Shown here in pieces: positions 36,189 through 48,060 of a stretch of DNA of 64,000 nt (positions within the stretch are counted from its first letter, which is position 1; every line of letters starts with the position of its first letter). The stretch is taken from the NCBI GenBank assembly GCA_051294375.1, contig CM119271.1:4197705-4261704 (forward strand), read 5' to 3'. This DNA comes from Paraspadella gotoi (taxonomy: Eukaryota; Chaetognatha). Under the pieces are notes generated by a model. It was given only the letters and a program-made list of their open reading frames with translations, was not told the origin of the DNA and searched no databases. Position numbers and translations under genes: made by a program.

Positions 36189-36433
36189 NNNNNNNNNNNN
36201 NNNNNNNNNNNNNNNNNNNNNNNNNNNNNNNNNNNNNNNNNNNNNNNNNNNNNNNNNNNNNNNNNNNNNNNNNNNNNNNNNNNNNNNNNNNNNNNNNNNN
36301 NNNNNNNNNNNNNNNNNNNNNNNNNNNNNNNNNNNNNNNNNNNNNNNNNNNNNNNNNNNNNNNNNNNNNNNNNNNNNNNNNNNNNNNNNNNNNNNNNNNN
36401 NNNNNNNNNNNNNNNNNNNNNNNNNNNNNNNNN
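36189..36433. other. Assembly gap, 245 N
   Basis: Run of N between a CT tract and T-rich DNA. Confidence 0.95.
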
Positions 36434-36509
36434 ATCATGATTTCATATTTTGCAACATTTTTATTCATTTTATATTTCCTTAGTTTTTTTTCACTATCAT
36501 TTCTTCCAC

Positions 36510-36541
<32 letters not shown>

Positions 36542-37100
36542 TTCCTCATAGGACAATATTTATTTCTATTCAATACATTTATATACTATTTAATTCATTT
36601 TTATTTGAGAATCATTCATTAAAACTGGTTTACTTTTCTCTCAAGGTGTCGCTCTTTTCTACTTTTTTATTTTTTTAACTCCCTCTTTATGAAGCTGGTC
36701 ATTCTCTTTCTATTTTATTCAAACATCAGCTCTTTACTTTCCTCCCTTTCACTCTCTTCTTGTCTCCCTCACTTTGTCTCTCCTCTCCTCTCCTTCTCTT
36801 TCTCTCTATTTTCCTCTCCTTCTCCCTCCTTTTCTCTCTCCCCTTCTCTTCCTCCCTTTTTCTCTCCCATTTTCTCCCTCCCATTTTCTCTCCTCTTCTA
36901 TCCCTCCCTCTTTCTCTCCTTTTCTCTCCCTTCCTTTCTCTTCCTCTCCTCTCCCTCTCTCTTCTTTTCATATTTCCCTCTCTCTTTAAACATCATCAGC
37001 CTCACAAACTTTTTCCTGCTGAGCCTCACGTCGTGACTCAAGCGGATTCAGTCTGCGAAATAAGCACACGCACAAGTCTGTACGTGCTCTCTCTCTCTCT
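36434..37100 (+). repeat. Pyrimidine-rich block
   Basis: CCT/CTT triplets at 36505-36548 and a 260 bp C/T-rich block at 36720-36985 with CCCTTTTTCTCTC-type units. Ends in CT before the next gap. Confidence 0.75.
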
Positions 37101-37250
37101 NNNNNNNNNNNNNNNNNNNNNNNNNNNNNNNNNNNNNNNNNNNNNNNNNNNNNNNNNNNNNNNNNNNNNNNNNNNNNNNNNNNNNNNNNNNNNNNNNNNN
37201 NNNNNNNNNNNNNNNNNNNNNNNNNNNNNNNNNNNNNNNNNNNNNNNNNN
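37101..37250. other. Assembly gap, 150 N
   Basis: Starts directly after a CT tract. Confidence 0.95.
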
Positions 37251-37544
37251 TTGGCGTCGTGAGTTCACAAGACTCGTGACACCTGCGTCGCCGTCGACAC
37301 GCGATCGTCATCGTCACATCTTTGTGACGATCGTGAAATTATAAACGTTGTGAAATTGCTGTTCGTAAATGGCTGGGTTAAATTATCGCAGAGAGCCTTT
37401 CCATAATTTACTTCAAAATATTTAATAACTAGATAACTAAAAAAAGTTTTAAAAAAATTCCTTTTAACACCATTACCCTCGTGACTTAAAATAAACGTCA
37501 ACGACAACAGAAATTCTTCATTTAGTTCCTTCCACTTCTTAAAT

Positions 37545-37584
<40 letters not shown>

Positions 37585-37795
37585 TTTTTAACGTCATTCA
37601 TCTCACTTATTTTCTTTTCTTTTCCACTTTTTTTTTTCACTCATATTTTCTTTCTTTGTTATTTGTTTTCATTCACTTTATTTTTCTTTTAATTTTTCTT
37701 TCTTTACTAGAAAATTTTTCACATTTCCCGTCTTTCATTTTTTTCGTTTAATTCCCTCATCGTTTCTTTTCCTCAGCGTCTTTTAAGTTACGCCG
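37251..37795. repeat. Mixed DNA with a (CGT)n tract
   Basis: 37543-37584 is about 14 perfect CGT units. Flanks are AT- and T-rich with no gene. Confidence 0.8.
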
Positions 37796-38114
37796 CGAGT
37801 ACTCGCGGAGCAATTCTATAAGTAACTTTTTGGTCGGTCTGTCGGTCGGTCTGTCATTCAGTTGGTTCATCGGTCTGTCTGTCGATCTGTCCCACTTACG
37901 TTAAAAATATAATTTGCAAATTGTTGATTGCTCATTTGTTAAGTTAATCCTAAAACTATAAGGAATAAAAGACGGAATTTTGATACAGTGCATGTCATAA
38001 ATATAAGGGCAAATTAATTGTTTAGTCATGTCATGTCATATTATGTGATCAAAAGGGAATACTGGAGAAAATAAAGTCACTGCGGTGCAACAAATTGGAA
38101 TCACCGTTCTTGTT
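37796..38114 (+). mobile_element. Copy C of the internal-microsatellite element, best preserved
   Basis: The 5' end has an imperfect palindrome of about 30 nt centred on CGCGAGTACTCGCG (38-bp start region). Then come GGTCGGTCTGTCGGTCGG-type tetranucleotides to about 37890, TTGTTGATTGCTCATTTGTT, CCTAAAACTATAAGGAATAA, GATACAGTGCATGTCATAAAT, GTCATGTCATGTCAT at about 38024, AATAAAGTCACTGCGGTG and CACCGTTCTTGTTTT. CGGTG and CACCG flank a 14 nt loop at the 3' end. No ORF. Confidence 0.78.
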
Positions 38115-38560
38115 TTCTTTTTCTTTTTTTTCCTTTACTCCTTTCGTCCTTTATCCCGTTTCTTCTTCCTCCCTTTACTCGTTCACTTCTCCATTCTCTT
38201 ATTCCATTTCTTATTTTCCTTTTTACCTTTCCTCCTTTTCTTCCTCCTTTACCTCTCTTTCCTCCTTCCTCCATTCCATAAAGAAAGAAAAAAGGGAAAA
38301 AAGGAAAGAAAAAAATATTCGGCCGAAAAAGGTAAAAAATGATGAAAAACAGAATTCGACGGAGGAAAAATCGGAGGAAAAGAAAAGAAAAGAAAAGAAA
38401 AGAAAAGAAAGAAAAGAAAGAAAAAGAAAAGAAAAGAAAAGAAAAGAACCAAGAAAAAAAAGAAAGAGGAAAAAAAAATCGAAGAAAGATCTCTAGTAAC
38501 GATCTACGACAGATAAGCTTTTCGAGTTCTGAGGGTAATCCTAAAAGGGTGAAAAATGGT
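38115..38560. repeat. Pyrimidine block followed by purine block
   Basis: 38115-38278 is T/C-rich and 38279-38480 is A/G-rich, including an AAAAG tract at 38379-38450. The junction near 38279 lets the two halves pair partially. Confidence 0.75.
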
Positions 38561-38577
38561 GAAAGAGTATGAGCGGT

Positions 38578-38582
<5 letters not shown>

Positions 38583-38632
<50 letters not shown>

Positions 38633-38745
38633 GAGAGAGAACGAGGGAGAGAGACAGAAGAGAGAGAAGAGAGAGAAGAGAGAGAGAGAGTAGTAAGAGA
38701 GAGAGAGAGAGACGCAGCAGAGAGAGAGAGAGAGAGAGAGAAGAA
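38583..38745 (+). repeat. (GA)n microsatellite
   Basis: GA tract with sparse interruptions. The long minus-strand open frame across 38101-39261 is a translation of this and the adjoining repeats. Confidence 0.9.
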
Positions 38746-38809
38746 AACGAGGAATCGATCTTGTGCTGTGTGAAACCGAATGTGAGAGCTTGTGGCGGGG
38801 GCGAAACCT

Positions 38810-38905
38810 GACGATTCTTGGCGGGGGCGGCGGCGCGGCGAGGGGGGCGGCGGCGGCGGCGGGGGCGGCGGCGGGCGGGGGCGGCGGCGACGGGCGGCGG
38901 TTGTT
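38810..38905 (+). repeat. GGC-rich tract with quadruplex potential
   Basis: About 95 bp composed almost only of G and C on the + strand, made of GGC, GGGGGC and GGGC units, so it carries many runs of three or more G. Confidence 0.9.
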
Positions 38906-38939
38906 AAGACTGACTTTATAAAAGGCGATATGGCAAAAT

Positions 38940-39270
38940 ATCGTGACGACGTCGAAATGGAAAGGGAGACGACGAGGACAAAGACGATGACGACGACGAC
39001 GATGAACGAGGAACGATGACAAAGACGACGACGACGACGACGACGATGACGACGACGAAGAACGACGACGACAAAGACTCCGACGCAACGTGAATGATTC
39101 ACGTCACGAAAAAAATGAAGGATGAAGATCGAAACTAGAATCAGTGAAAAGAAGAAAAACGAGAAAACAAATTTGAATCTAAATATTAAAACGATTTTGA
39201 TCGCGACTACAATGACGACGATGACTGCAATAACAACAACGACGACGATGACTACCTGCATGACGATGAC
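38940..39270 (+). repeat. GAC-triplet field
   Basis: GAC/GACGAT triplets at 38945-39085, and sparser ones at 39205-39270. Confidence 0.85.
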
Positions 39271-39899
39271 TACAAACCAAAACAGAGAAAAGAAAAGCGA
39301 CTTCTTTCGTTTTCTTCCTTCCTTTGTTTTCTTCCTTCCTTTTGCTTTTTAATTTTTTCTTTCCTTTTTTATTCCCCGATTTTTTTTCCCGCAGAATCAG
39401 CGATTTACGAATGAGAAAATCCCACGGAGCTGAAGGTGGAAAAGAACCATCCACAATCCAGAATCAACTCCTTACTATTCACATTTGAAAATCAATTCAC
39501 TATCAACATCCACAATCCACAATCCTTTACTAGTTTACTTACAATACACATTCCGCATACGACTTTTCACTGACACAATCCAAAATCAACAATACACAAT
39601 CTACATCCATATGACGCATATCTATTTCACCATAATATCTTCGCCCGAATTTCACGTTTTACATCCTTATCCACGTTCCGTATTCCACACTCAACAGATT
39701 CCACATTCAATAATCCACAAGACACTCGCGCCTTTGCTTTCGCCGCTTCAGTCACCAAACGATTTGGCGAAAAGAAAGACGATGCCATCAGAAAAAAAGA
39801 AAAAAGTAAAAAGGAAAAAGGTAGGAAAAAAGGAGCAGTTAATGATGGCAATAGACGGAAAAAGGGAGGTATAAGTCACAAATGCCCAGGTGCAACGGG

Positions 39900-39936
<37 letters not shown>
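39271..39936. repeat. AT-rich DNA with ATCCACA-type motifs and a CT tract
   Basis: 39445-39730 is rich in loosely repeated ATCCACAAT/ACATTC motifs. 39901-39936 is (CT)n that enters the gap. Confidence 0.55.
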
Positions 39937-40034
39937 NNNNNNNNNNNNNNNNNNNNNNNNNNNNNNNNNNNNNNNNNNNNNNNNNNNNNNNNNNNNNNNN
40001 NNNNNNNNNNNNNNNNNNNNNNNNNNNNNNNNNN
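39937..40034. other. Assembly gap, 98 N
   Basis: Begins inside a CT microsatellite. Confidence 0.95.
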
Positions 40035-40698
40035 TCCGTCGTGACAAATGTTTTTCCGTAGTTGCGTCGAAAAGTCTGCAGATGGCAGTGATTATGACAA
40101 TCTCGAACACCGCGGATCGAAGACAAAAAGAGGAGATATTAATTGTAAAACACCTGGTCTGTGATTATTTGTATCTGCGACAACAGGCCTACACGACCGT
40201 CACCTTCTTGACTAAATCATAATCTAATCTAAATCATAATCCTTTCACAGCATATATTTATTTATTTATGAATATTTTAAAATAGTTTGTTAAGCTAGCA
40301 GCAAGATGTATGGTTAAAGTAAAGTAAAATAAAGACTACTAAAACTTTATGGGTGTGTGAGCAAGATCAAAAACATTTTAACTTTCTCTTTCTCTCAGCC
40401 TTTTCTCTTCTCTCTCTCCTTCTCTTCTCTCTCTCTCTCTCTCTCTCTTATATGGCTGGCCGTGACTGAAATACTTTGCACTAAAAGAGAACAAATATAA
40501 CACGAATTTTTTTTTTCAAGCGACGGCGAATTTAATGTAAATTCGAGGTAGTTAATCGTCTACTTTTTTATCCGAGTAGGGAAGGGTAAAGCTGTAGAGG
40601 AAGGCCGGACGATCTGGTGAGGCTGAGTGGAGAAAAGCTGAAGTCTGGGGATCTTATACGGTGGAGGCGAAAGGGAGCGAAGGAGAGGAGAGAGCGAA
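40035..40698. other. Unassigned AT-rich region
   Basis: CT tract at 40395-40450. No gene seen. Confidence 0.45.
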
Positions 40699-40723
40699 NN
40701 NNNNNNNNNNNNNNNNNNNNNNN
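40699..40723. other. Assembly gap, 25 N
   Basis: Placeholder-size gap before a GAG tract. Confidence 0.95.
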
Positions 40724-41100
40724 GAGGAGGAGGAGGAGGAGGAGGAAGAAGAAGAAGAAGAAAAAAGGAAGAGAAAGATTCTGTTTTGCTTCGTTGATTT
40801 TCGCAAAAAAAAAAAGATTCGCCAAAATTAAAACCGACGTTTGGCGTCTTGTCGTCGTCGTTGTCGTCGTCGCTGTCATCGTCGTCGTTGTCGCTGTCAT
40901 CGTCGTCGTTCTCTTATCCTTGATGTCGTCTTTGTCATTATGTAAATCCGTTTGTCGTTGACATCATCTTCGTCATTTCGTTTGTCATCAAATTCTTCGT
41001 TCCCTCGTCGTCGTCTACTTCGTCGTTGCTGTCGTCGTCGTCGTCGTTTTCGTCGTCGTTTTCGTCGTCGTCGTCGATTCGAGTCTTGATTTCTTTTGAC
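40724..41100 (+). repeat. GAG/AAG tract and GTC-triplet field
   Basis: GAG then AAG triplets at 40724-40770. GTC/GTT triplets at 40850-41075, with a 21 bp higher-order unit (GTCGTCGTTGTCGCTGTCATC) repeated near 40855-40908. Confidence 0.85.
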
Positions 41101-41317
41101 GTCGAAGGCAGAAAAGCGGAAAGCGGAAATCGGCGACGTCGTCGTCGTTGTTTTAACTGTCGTTGTTGTTGTCGTTGAAATAGTTGTCTTTTTCGAGCTT
41201 ATTTTTCCGTTATGTGTTATGCGAGTAGTAAATGAAACTAATACGAATACAAAGTAAAAAACGAATATGAAATAAAGGCGACGACGATGACGACGACACC
41301 AAAAAATAGGGGTTTCA

Positions 41318-41319
41318 AA

Positions 41320-41372
<53 letters not shown>
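41318..41372 (+). repeat. (GA)n microsatellite
   Basis: GA tract of about 55 bp. Confidence 0.9.
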
Positions 41373-41373
<1 letters not shown>

Positions 41374-41943
41374 GCGGCATCACATTTTCCTTTACCATAT
41401 TAAAACGATGTCATCTAGACTCTCTGTCACTTATCTACGACACAAATGACAATCACAGAATTAAAAAAAATTATTAATGATTAATGATTAAAAAAAGAGA
41501 ATTTTTAACAATCGCGGATTTTAATATCAAAAATCGAAATTGACGAAGAAGAAGAAGAAAAAAAAGTTGGAATCCGATTTTTCGATTCTCATCGATTTTT
41601 GATTTTGGAAAATCGCATCCGACAGATGTCGCTAGGAATTGGACATTAGCCTGAGTGAGCCTCGTTCGCGTCGAACCTAATCCGTGTCTACGTTCTCTCT
41701 TTTTTTCTCTTCTTTATTTTTGTCTCTCTATCTTTCTTTCATCTCTTTCTTTCTTTCCTCAGACTGTGGAAACTTTCGTTACCGGGCTAACCCGTGTCGT
41801 TTTCTGTCTGTCTCTCTATCTGTCGCTGGTGCTTTCTCATTCTGTCGGCCTTTTCTTTCTTCATTTCTTTCTTTCTTTCTTACTATCGTTCGCTGTCTGT
41901 CTGTCTGACTGTCTTTCTGTTATTCTTTCTGGCTATCGGTTTT

Positions 41944-41975
<32 letters not shown>

Positions 41976-42139
41976 GAATAAGAAGAAATAGAATGAATAG
42001 AGATAGAATAGTAAAGTAATAATAATAAATGAGAAGAGTAAAAAATGAGATAAAAGTAGAATAAATAAGTAATAATAAAAAAATAATAATAATAATAATA
42101 AATGAGTAATAAATAATGAAGAGAGAATAATAAATAAAA

Positions 42140-42174
<35 letters not shown>

Positions 42175-42240
42175 TAATAATAATATAATAAATAAAATAA
42201 TGAAAAAAATCGTTGTTCGACTAATTGTCAAACATCTCTG
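41373..42240. repeat. TTTC tracts and (AAT)n field
   Basis: CTTT/TTTC-rich at 41700-41975 with a clean (TTTC)n at 41943-41975. AAT/TAA-rich at 42000-42200. Confidence 0.8.
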
Positions 42241-43620
42241 CTAAAGTCAAGAGAAATTAATAAATATTTCAATATATTTTAAAAATATTTAAAGATAAAA
42301 ACCTTAAAAAGATACTTTAGAAACTAAAGACACAGTTTTGAATAACGCCTCGTTATTGACGCGTTAAGCAATATTATTATTTACAAAAAGCATAAGATTG
42401 ATTGCCAAATATAGATTCTCAAGTTTAAAAACGAAAACCCGCTATTGCTTCGCACCAGGACATTCGGCAAACAGCCCGCTCTCTTTTTCGGCAAAAAAGG
42501 GACCCATAAGGAGCCGTGTATAGGCATTCGCAAATTTATAATGGCCTGAGGTGGGAGTGACGGAGAGAGAGGAATAAGAGAAAGATAGAAATAAAGGAAG
42601 AGAAAAAAAATCGGAGAGAGGGCGAAATAGACAAAACCATTTTATAAAATAGTTCAGAACTCTGAGATGGAAGTCAATAATTTTGAAGTAAACCTGTTCC
42701 ATGAACGGTACAGTTGCATAATTCATCTCTAACGCTCCGTCAAATAATACATGTCTTTTTATTGTTCGAATTTGAGACACGTCCAAACATCAAGGCTTCC
42801 GTACTGTGCAAGATGAAATGCTGAGAGTAAAAAAATGTTATTCACAGATTATAAAAATTATCGGGCTTAATGTTGAATTTCAACATATGGACTATGGATT
42901 GATATCTTGGGCAGGGTTCTGCTAATGATAATTAACTTTTAAGGATAAATTGGAGTCCTTAACACGCGAACCGAAGCGAAGTCTAAATTAGAAACAAGGA
43001 ATAGTCTTTATGTTAAAACATTTATTCAATGATTGGAGAGTTTTGATACTAGCCTGGTTAATCAATTCAACCCCTGCCACTTAATCTTTCCGCGAGACTC
43101 CACTCCACGATGCCATTCAATTCTCACCTCTCTTCCCTGCTTACTTTCGCACACCGTCGAGCCCGAAGAGGCTCGAACCACGTGCTTGTTGGTGAAACTT
43201 CACCAGTCGCCTCGTCTGAGGAAGGAGACAGTTCCGATGGCAACCGCAGCGTCCGCGACTCCGCAATCGACGCCCACGCAACGTTGAGGTCTATCTCCAG
43301 AAGCTGGCGGCCAGACCTCGAAACATGAGAAAGGAGCAGGTATCGGCCAGTAGGAAAGATGGCGTTATGATGTGCAACCCCGGTCCCTCCAAGACGCGCT
43401 GCAATGAGGCGGAGTGACGTCTGTGGCACGGGGTGGTAGGCACGAACGGGCGACGTGAGACGAAGGGAAGACGAGGATTAGACACTGGGAGGAAAGAGAG
43501 AAAAAGGTTCGTGGGAAGCAAACAAGTAGATCTGCCTAACAATAAATTATTAGGAGATAATCTGACTAATACAGATGATAAATCACAATACTGTTTTTTA
43601 TATTTTTTTAAAACTCGCAA
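42241..43620. other. Unassigned region with open frames of unknown meaning
   Basis: 42442-42786 (-) is open for 114 codons and 43124-43429 (-) for 101 codons. The latter lies in a CpG-richer patch (43090-43520) that is also open on +. Neither shows a domain I recognise, and neither has a defensible start or splice context. They may be fragments of mobile elements or chance. Confidence 0.25.
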
Positions 43621-43629
43621 AAGTCAATT

Positions 43630-44075
43630 TTTTTTACTTAAGCAATCATTTTTTGAAAAATTTTTATTTTCCGCAAACGCACACGCTATAATTTTTCAAG
43701 CATCATTTTTTTCAAGAGTTTACATCATTTTTACAACTCGCAGGATACATTTTTTTTACCCACTCGCACATTTTTTCAACTCGCAGTCAATTTTTTTCAC
43801 GCACATAATTTTCGACTCAACATTTTTAAATTTAAAATCATTTTTACATTCGCATCATTTTTTTTACTTGCAATAATTTTTCAACTTGCATCATTTTTCA
43901 AAACTTGCATAAATTTTTTTAAACTGCATAATTGTCTTCAACTTGCATAATTTTTTTCTACTTGCATAATTTTTTCAATCTTGCATAATTTTTTCAACTT
44001 GCATATTTTTTACGGAACTATTGCAATAATTTTTTACAAGCTTTGCAAATTTTTTTAAATTGTATCATTTTTCCA
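43630..44075 (+). repeat. Degenerate CTTGCATAATTTTTT minisatellite
   Basis: More than a dozen units of roughly 15-25 bp, each an ACTTGCAT/ACTCGCA core followed by a T run. Units are clearest at 43865-44030 and more decayed to the left. A + strand frame through it reads as F/H/S-rich and is not a gene. Confidence 0.8.
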
Positions 44076-44646
44076 AATTATATATTAATTAATTAATTAA
44101 AAAATTATTAGTTTATCATAAATAAAGTTCAAGAAAATGTGAATTATGTTTTTCCATTTAAATCATTTCACTGGCAACAATTCCGTCAAATACTTTATAT
44201 CTAGATTCTTCACACACTTTCCTTTTCAATCTATTAATTCAGAGATTATGATTAATTGGATCGGAGTGTTTTGGAATTAATGAAGATGAACACATTAGGG
44301 CGAAGGGGAGTAGTGGACAAGATCGGTGGAGAGACAGAAAGAGAATTCTGAAGGTATTAGTCCTCATAATTTTTTTAATTTAACCATTTCACTACGTCGT
44401 GTTTCCAGAGAGGTAGCAGAGAAACCGGCAACTTTGTTATCAAGCTTCGGTCCAGAGGAGCTAGGCAGGAGGAGCTGGTATGAGGGAAAGTCCTGGGGGA
44501 AGAAGAGAGATGGCGAACGGAAGAGAGAAGAGAGGAGATAAGAGCGAGAGGAGGAGAGCAGATGATGGGTAGAGGGAGTGGAGGAGTGGAAGGAGGGGAG
44601 GATAGAGGGAGAGGGGAAGGGAGGGAGGGGAAGGGAGGAGGGGAGA
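44076..44646. other. AT-rich DNA passing into purine-rich GGA tract
   Basis: 44495-44646 is G/A-rich (GGAG, GGGA). I see no gene. Confidence 0.5.
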
Positions 44647-44671
44647 NNNNNNNNNNNNNNNNNNNNNNNNN
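44647..44671. other. Assembly gap, 25 N
   Basis: Placeholder-size gap at a purine-to-pyrimidine switch. Confidence 0.95.
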
Positions 44672-45090
44672 TCTTTTCTTTCTTCTTTCTTTCTTCTTTC
44701 ATTTCTTCTTTCTTTTCTTTCTCATGCTCTCCTTTTTTTTTCTTTTCTAAATCTCCCTCTGTCACAGTGCTATGAACTAATTTATTTCTTCTCTCCTCCT
44801 CCTCCTACTCGAATCTCCTCCCCCTCCCTCCTCCTCCTCCTCCTACCCCTCCCCCCCCTCTCCATCTCCCTTTTGTCACAAAGATTTAGAGAAGGCGGAA
44901 AATATTAGAATCTCGCTCTGTCGCGGAATCACGAAAATTTCCGGCGTTCGTTGAAGGAAGACTGGTTGGTACGTCAACGACGACAGTCCACTATGAGGAC
45001 GACGAAGACGACGAAGACGACTTACGACAAAAACTACGACGAAGACGACGACGAGACGACGATGAAGACGACGATGAAGACGTGACGATG
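44672..45090 (+). repeat. TTTC/CTT tract, CCT tract and GAC-triplet tract
   Basis: 44672-44740 is TTCTTTC-rich, 44793-44870 is CTC/CCT-rich, and 44995-45090 is GAC/GAA-rich. Confidence 0.8.
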
Positions 45091-47260
45091 AAGACGAATC
45101 GGCGAAAACGAAGGAGGCACCCACGGCGTGTTTGGCGATTCGCGGAGGCTCCTCAGATCTGGAGCACCATCGTGGGAGGGTCATTGGCCGGCGCTAATTG
45201 TTGTTCCGTCTGTTGAGGAGATTTTGTGATTTTGAAACTCACACCCCAGGTGGAAGTATATTTATGTGCAGGGATTTACGCGTTGATTTAAGCGGTTATA
45301 GAATAGTTTCTTAGATTTTGTCGCTCGATTAACATTCAGAATTTATTTTTTTGGTTTGGCGGCGGTTTTGGAATTTCGACCGATACTTGGATAATTTTTA
45401 AATCGAAAATCGTCATGAGGGTAGAATGTCGTTTAATACTTGTCGCCAGTTCTCGATCAAATGGTTTTTATTAAAATAATACTCCCTCTTATATCTCCAG
45501 AGAGGAGTTATTATGTTTCATTTTGACGGTGAGCAATTCAGAAAATTTGTGCCAGAATGAGATCCTAAAAATTTTGCTCGCGGTAGCGTACCGTTTTTTT
45601 ATTGACGTATAAATCCGACGGGTCCTCCGACCTTAATGTTTAAGTTTCGCTCGATTATATCATCGGGTATCCCCTGAATAAGTACTGATTTTTTTATAAA
45701 GACAGAACTCTTAAATGCGAAGAGAAAAAATATAAAATTGATTACGGAGTGAAAGGAAAAATCTGAAAATATTGGATAAAATTAAATAAAAAAAATTAAT
45801 TATTAAAACATTGGGACGTAGTTGTATTTAGGTAAAATAAAACTTAAATTATATAGAAACGATGAAGAAATATTTACAAGAAAATAAACCAAGCAGATTT
45901 GAGCCACTTGCACATCAAAAATCACATTGGATTTCAGTATATAATGATTTCTACCATAATTAATTTTGCGATTGTTCTGTGGCCTTAAGAAAATCCTTTA
46001 ACTATTAAGTTCATATAGTCACAGTTAATTTTACCTTTGATAATTTATTTATCCGTCAATTTAGGAATTCCTCTTACATAAGTTATAACGTGTGAAATAT
46101 TTTGTATAAATTCTTAGATATTAATTGCAAAGACTAATGGTGCTCCTTTTTTCTACACTATGAAAGATGTGTGACCAAAAAATTACTTGTATTGCTCACT
46201 CTCATCTTTTTATGTTTTTATATTTATTAGAATTGTTAAATAATAACTATTACTTTATGATTTTATGGGTAAATTATTTTGTGTGTGAGAGTCTCGTAAA
46301 TATTTAAAATTAATAATACTTTTAATATAATAACTAGTTTGGGATGTGTGAACGTTAGTATTCTATTTCTGAGAAAATATGAGGGTAGCATCTACACAAC
46401 TCAAGGGTTGTATACTTTCTGTTATATCTGTTATATCATTTTTATAACAGGCAAGCTATATCATATAGCCAATGTTATAACATCCTGTTGTAGTAATAGG
46501 TAATGAACAGCTATCAATATAAATGAGAAATCTACTATCAAGATTCACCACAAATATTTTTTTAAATCGACGCAGAAAAAAAATAATGAAGACATATATA
46601 AAACTAGAAAATCCTCCAATATATCACAATAAAGATGATCACATATTGATAGGCTTATCGACCGCGCAAAGGAAAAATACAACTATTTAACGCTACCGGT
46701 ATGCGCGGTTCATGCTTCTATTGTTTTACGTTTTCCCTGCATTCTGAGTATTACTTTACTTAGTCATTAAATTCTTTCCATTGAATTCTACTATTATAGA
46801 CTTTGTGAACACCGCCCCCAAAGCTCTCAAAATATAATGATAGGCTGTACCCCTCTGCGGAGAGGAATAAAAAAAGAAAAAACATTGAACCACTTAATCA
46901 TCGCAAAAACAAACTAGCAAGCATCTAAAATACTCTCGAGATAGGTATTCTTCATATGAAACATAAGAGCATCCAGACGAAACAATAAATGATTGATCGA
47001 TGAATATTAATTTGTCGAGAGGTCAACTGCTTCTTTACGTGATTTGCGTGGTGCAGATGACTGCTCCACATCTCGTTACGATCCAAAAAAAATGCCGGAA
47101 TAATGATCTTGCGGTATCTTTTCCAAGTTTGACTCATTGTTAGTCGTTTATACAGCGGAATTTATGTGGCAGGTCAAATTACCATAAGGGGCACGTTTGG
47201 TTGGATTCAGCTGGGTTAACAGCGTAATTTAACGAGTCAATTACATCCGGGCCACGTTGA
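45091..47260. other. AT-rich region with a short hairpin, no gene seen
   Basis: Mostly AT-rich. 46439-46497 holds a nested palindrome: GCTATATCATATAGC flanked by TATAACAGG and CCTGTTGTA. A 61-codon frame at 46952-47137 (-) is unrecognised. Confidence 0.4.
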
Positions 47261-47509
47261 TTGGAATCAGAAGTTGATCGGAGATTTCTTTCTCTCTTTC
47301 GTTGGTTTCGCCGTACGACCGATCGCGACGCCGACGACGCCCCGGCCGTCGACGGCCCGTCGAGACCGAAAACTTCTTCTTCGCTCGACGTGTCCCCGCC
47401 GTTCGCCCCTTACGAGACAGAATGGCCGTCGGCGCTCACACCCCACGGCATTTCGTGGTGCCGAAATCAAGCAGGCGATAACCGTCGTGACGGAAGAGGG
47501 TTACTTTAG
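47261..47509 (+). other. Possible coding fragment, unrecognised
   Basis: A GC- and CpG-richer patch in AT-rich surroundings, open for 82 codons from an ATG-like start at 47261 but also open on other frames and on the minus strand. The + translation is compositionally protein-like (contains TSSSLDVSPPFAPYETEW), but no family is recognised and no convincing splice sites are seen. Confidence 0.15.
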
Positions 47510-47814
47510 GGTAATCGCATCAAATGAAGTAAACTTTCTTGCGCCGCGCCAAAAGAGCTCGCCGCTGTGATGTAGAGGAAGAAGTTTGATGCGTGGTTCG
47601 AGGATGAAGAAAGCGGCGGCCGGCTACAAGACCTTGATGCGAGGAACGACGAAATGGCAAATGCCATATTAGATTTGACTGATTGAATATTACGAGGGAC
47701 AAAGTAGAAAGGTTTTATTTTTTTTTTTTTTTCTTCCTAGCATGTCGAAATAAAAGAAGAAACGAATGGGAAAAGTTAAAGTTTAAAGCGAAAGTGCGAT
47801 CGTAGTAAAATCTC
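47510..47814. other. Short mixed region
   Basis: A T run at 47718-47731. No gene seen. Confidence 0.4.
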
Positions 47815-48060
47815 TCTTTTTCATTCTCTTTTATTTTTCTTTCCTGTTCCTTCATTTAATATCCTCTTTCTACCGCTCTCTCTCTTTTTAATCGTTGATC
47901 CACCCTTTCTATTCCCTTTCTATTCCCTTTTCTCTCTCCCTTTCCTATTCCCTTTCTATTTCCCTTTCTCTTCCCTTTCTCTCCCTTTTCTATTCCCTTT
48001 CTTATTCCCTTTCCTTTCCCTTTCTATTCCCTTTCACTTTGCGCTTTCTATTCCCTCCCC
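47815..48060 (+). repeat. CCCTTTCTATT minisatellite
   Basis: About a dozen loosely repeated 10-13 bp units of TATTCCCTTTC and TCTCTCCCTTTTC in a pyrimidine-rich block. Confidence 0.8.

Noticed and set aside
38101-39261. 386-codon minus-strand open frame and similar long S/L/F- or R/E/K-rich frames at 24539-25231, 24501-24968, 14532-15215 and 51471-52121
   Set aside because: They are translations of GA/CT, GAC and AAAAG repeats, open on several frames at once, with no non-repetitive conserved part.
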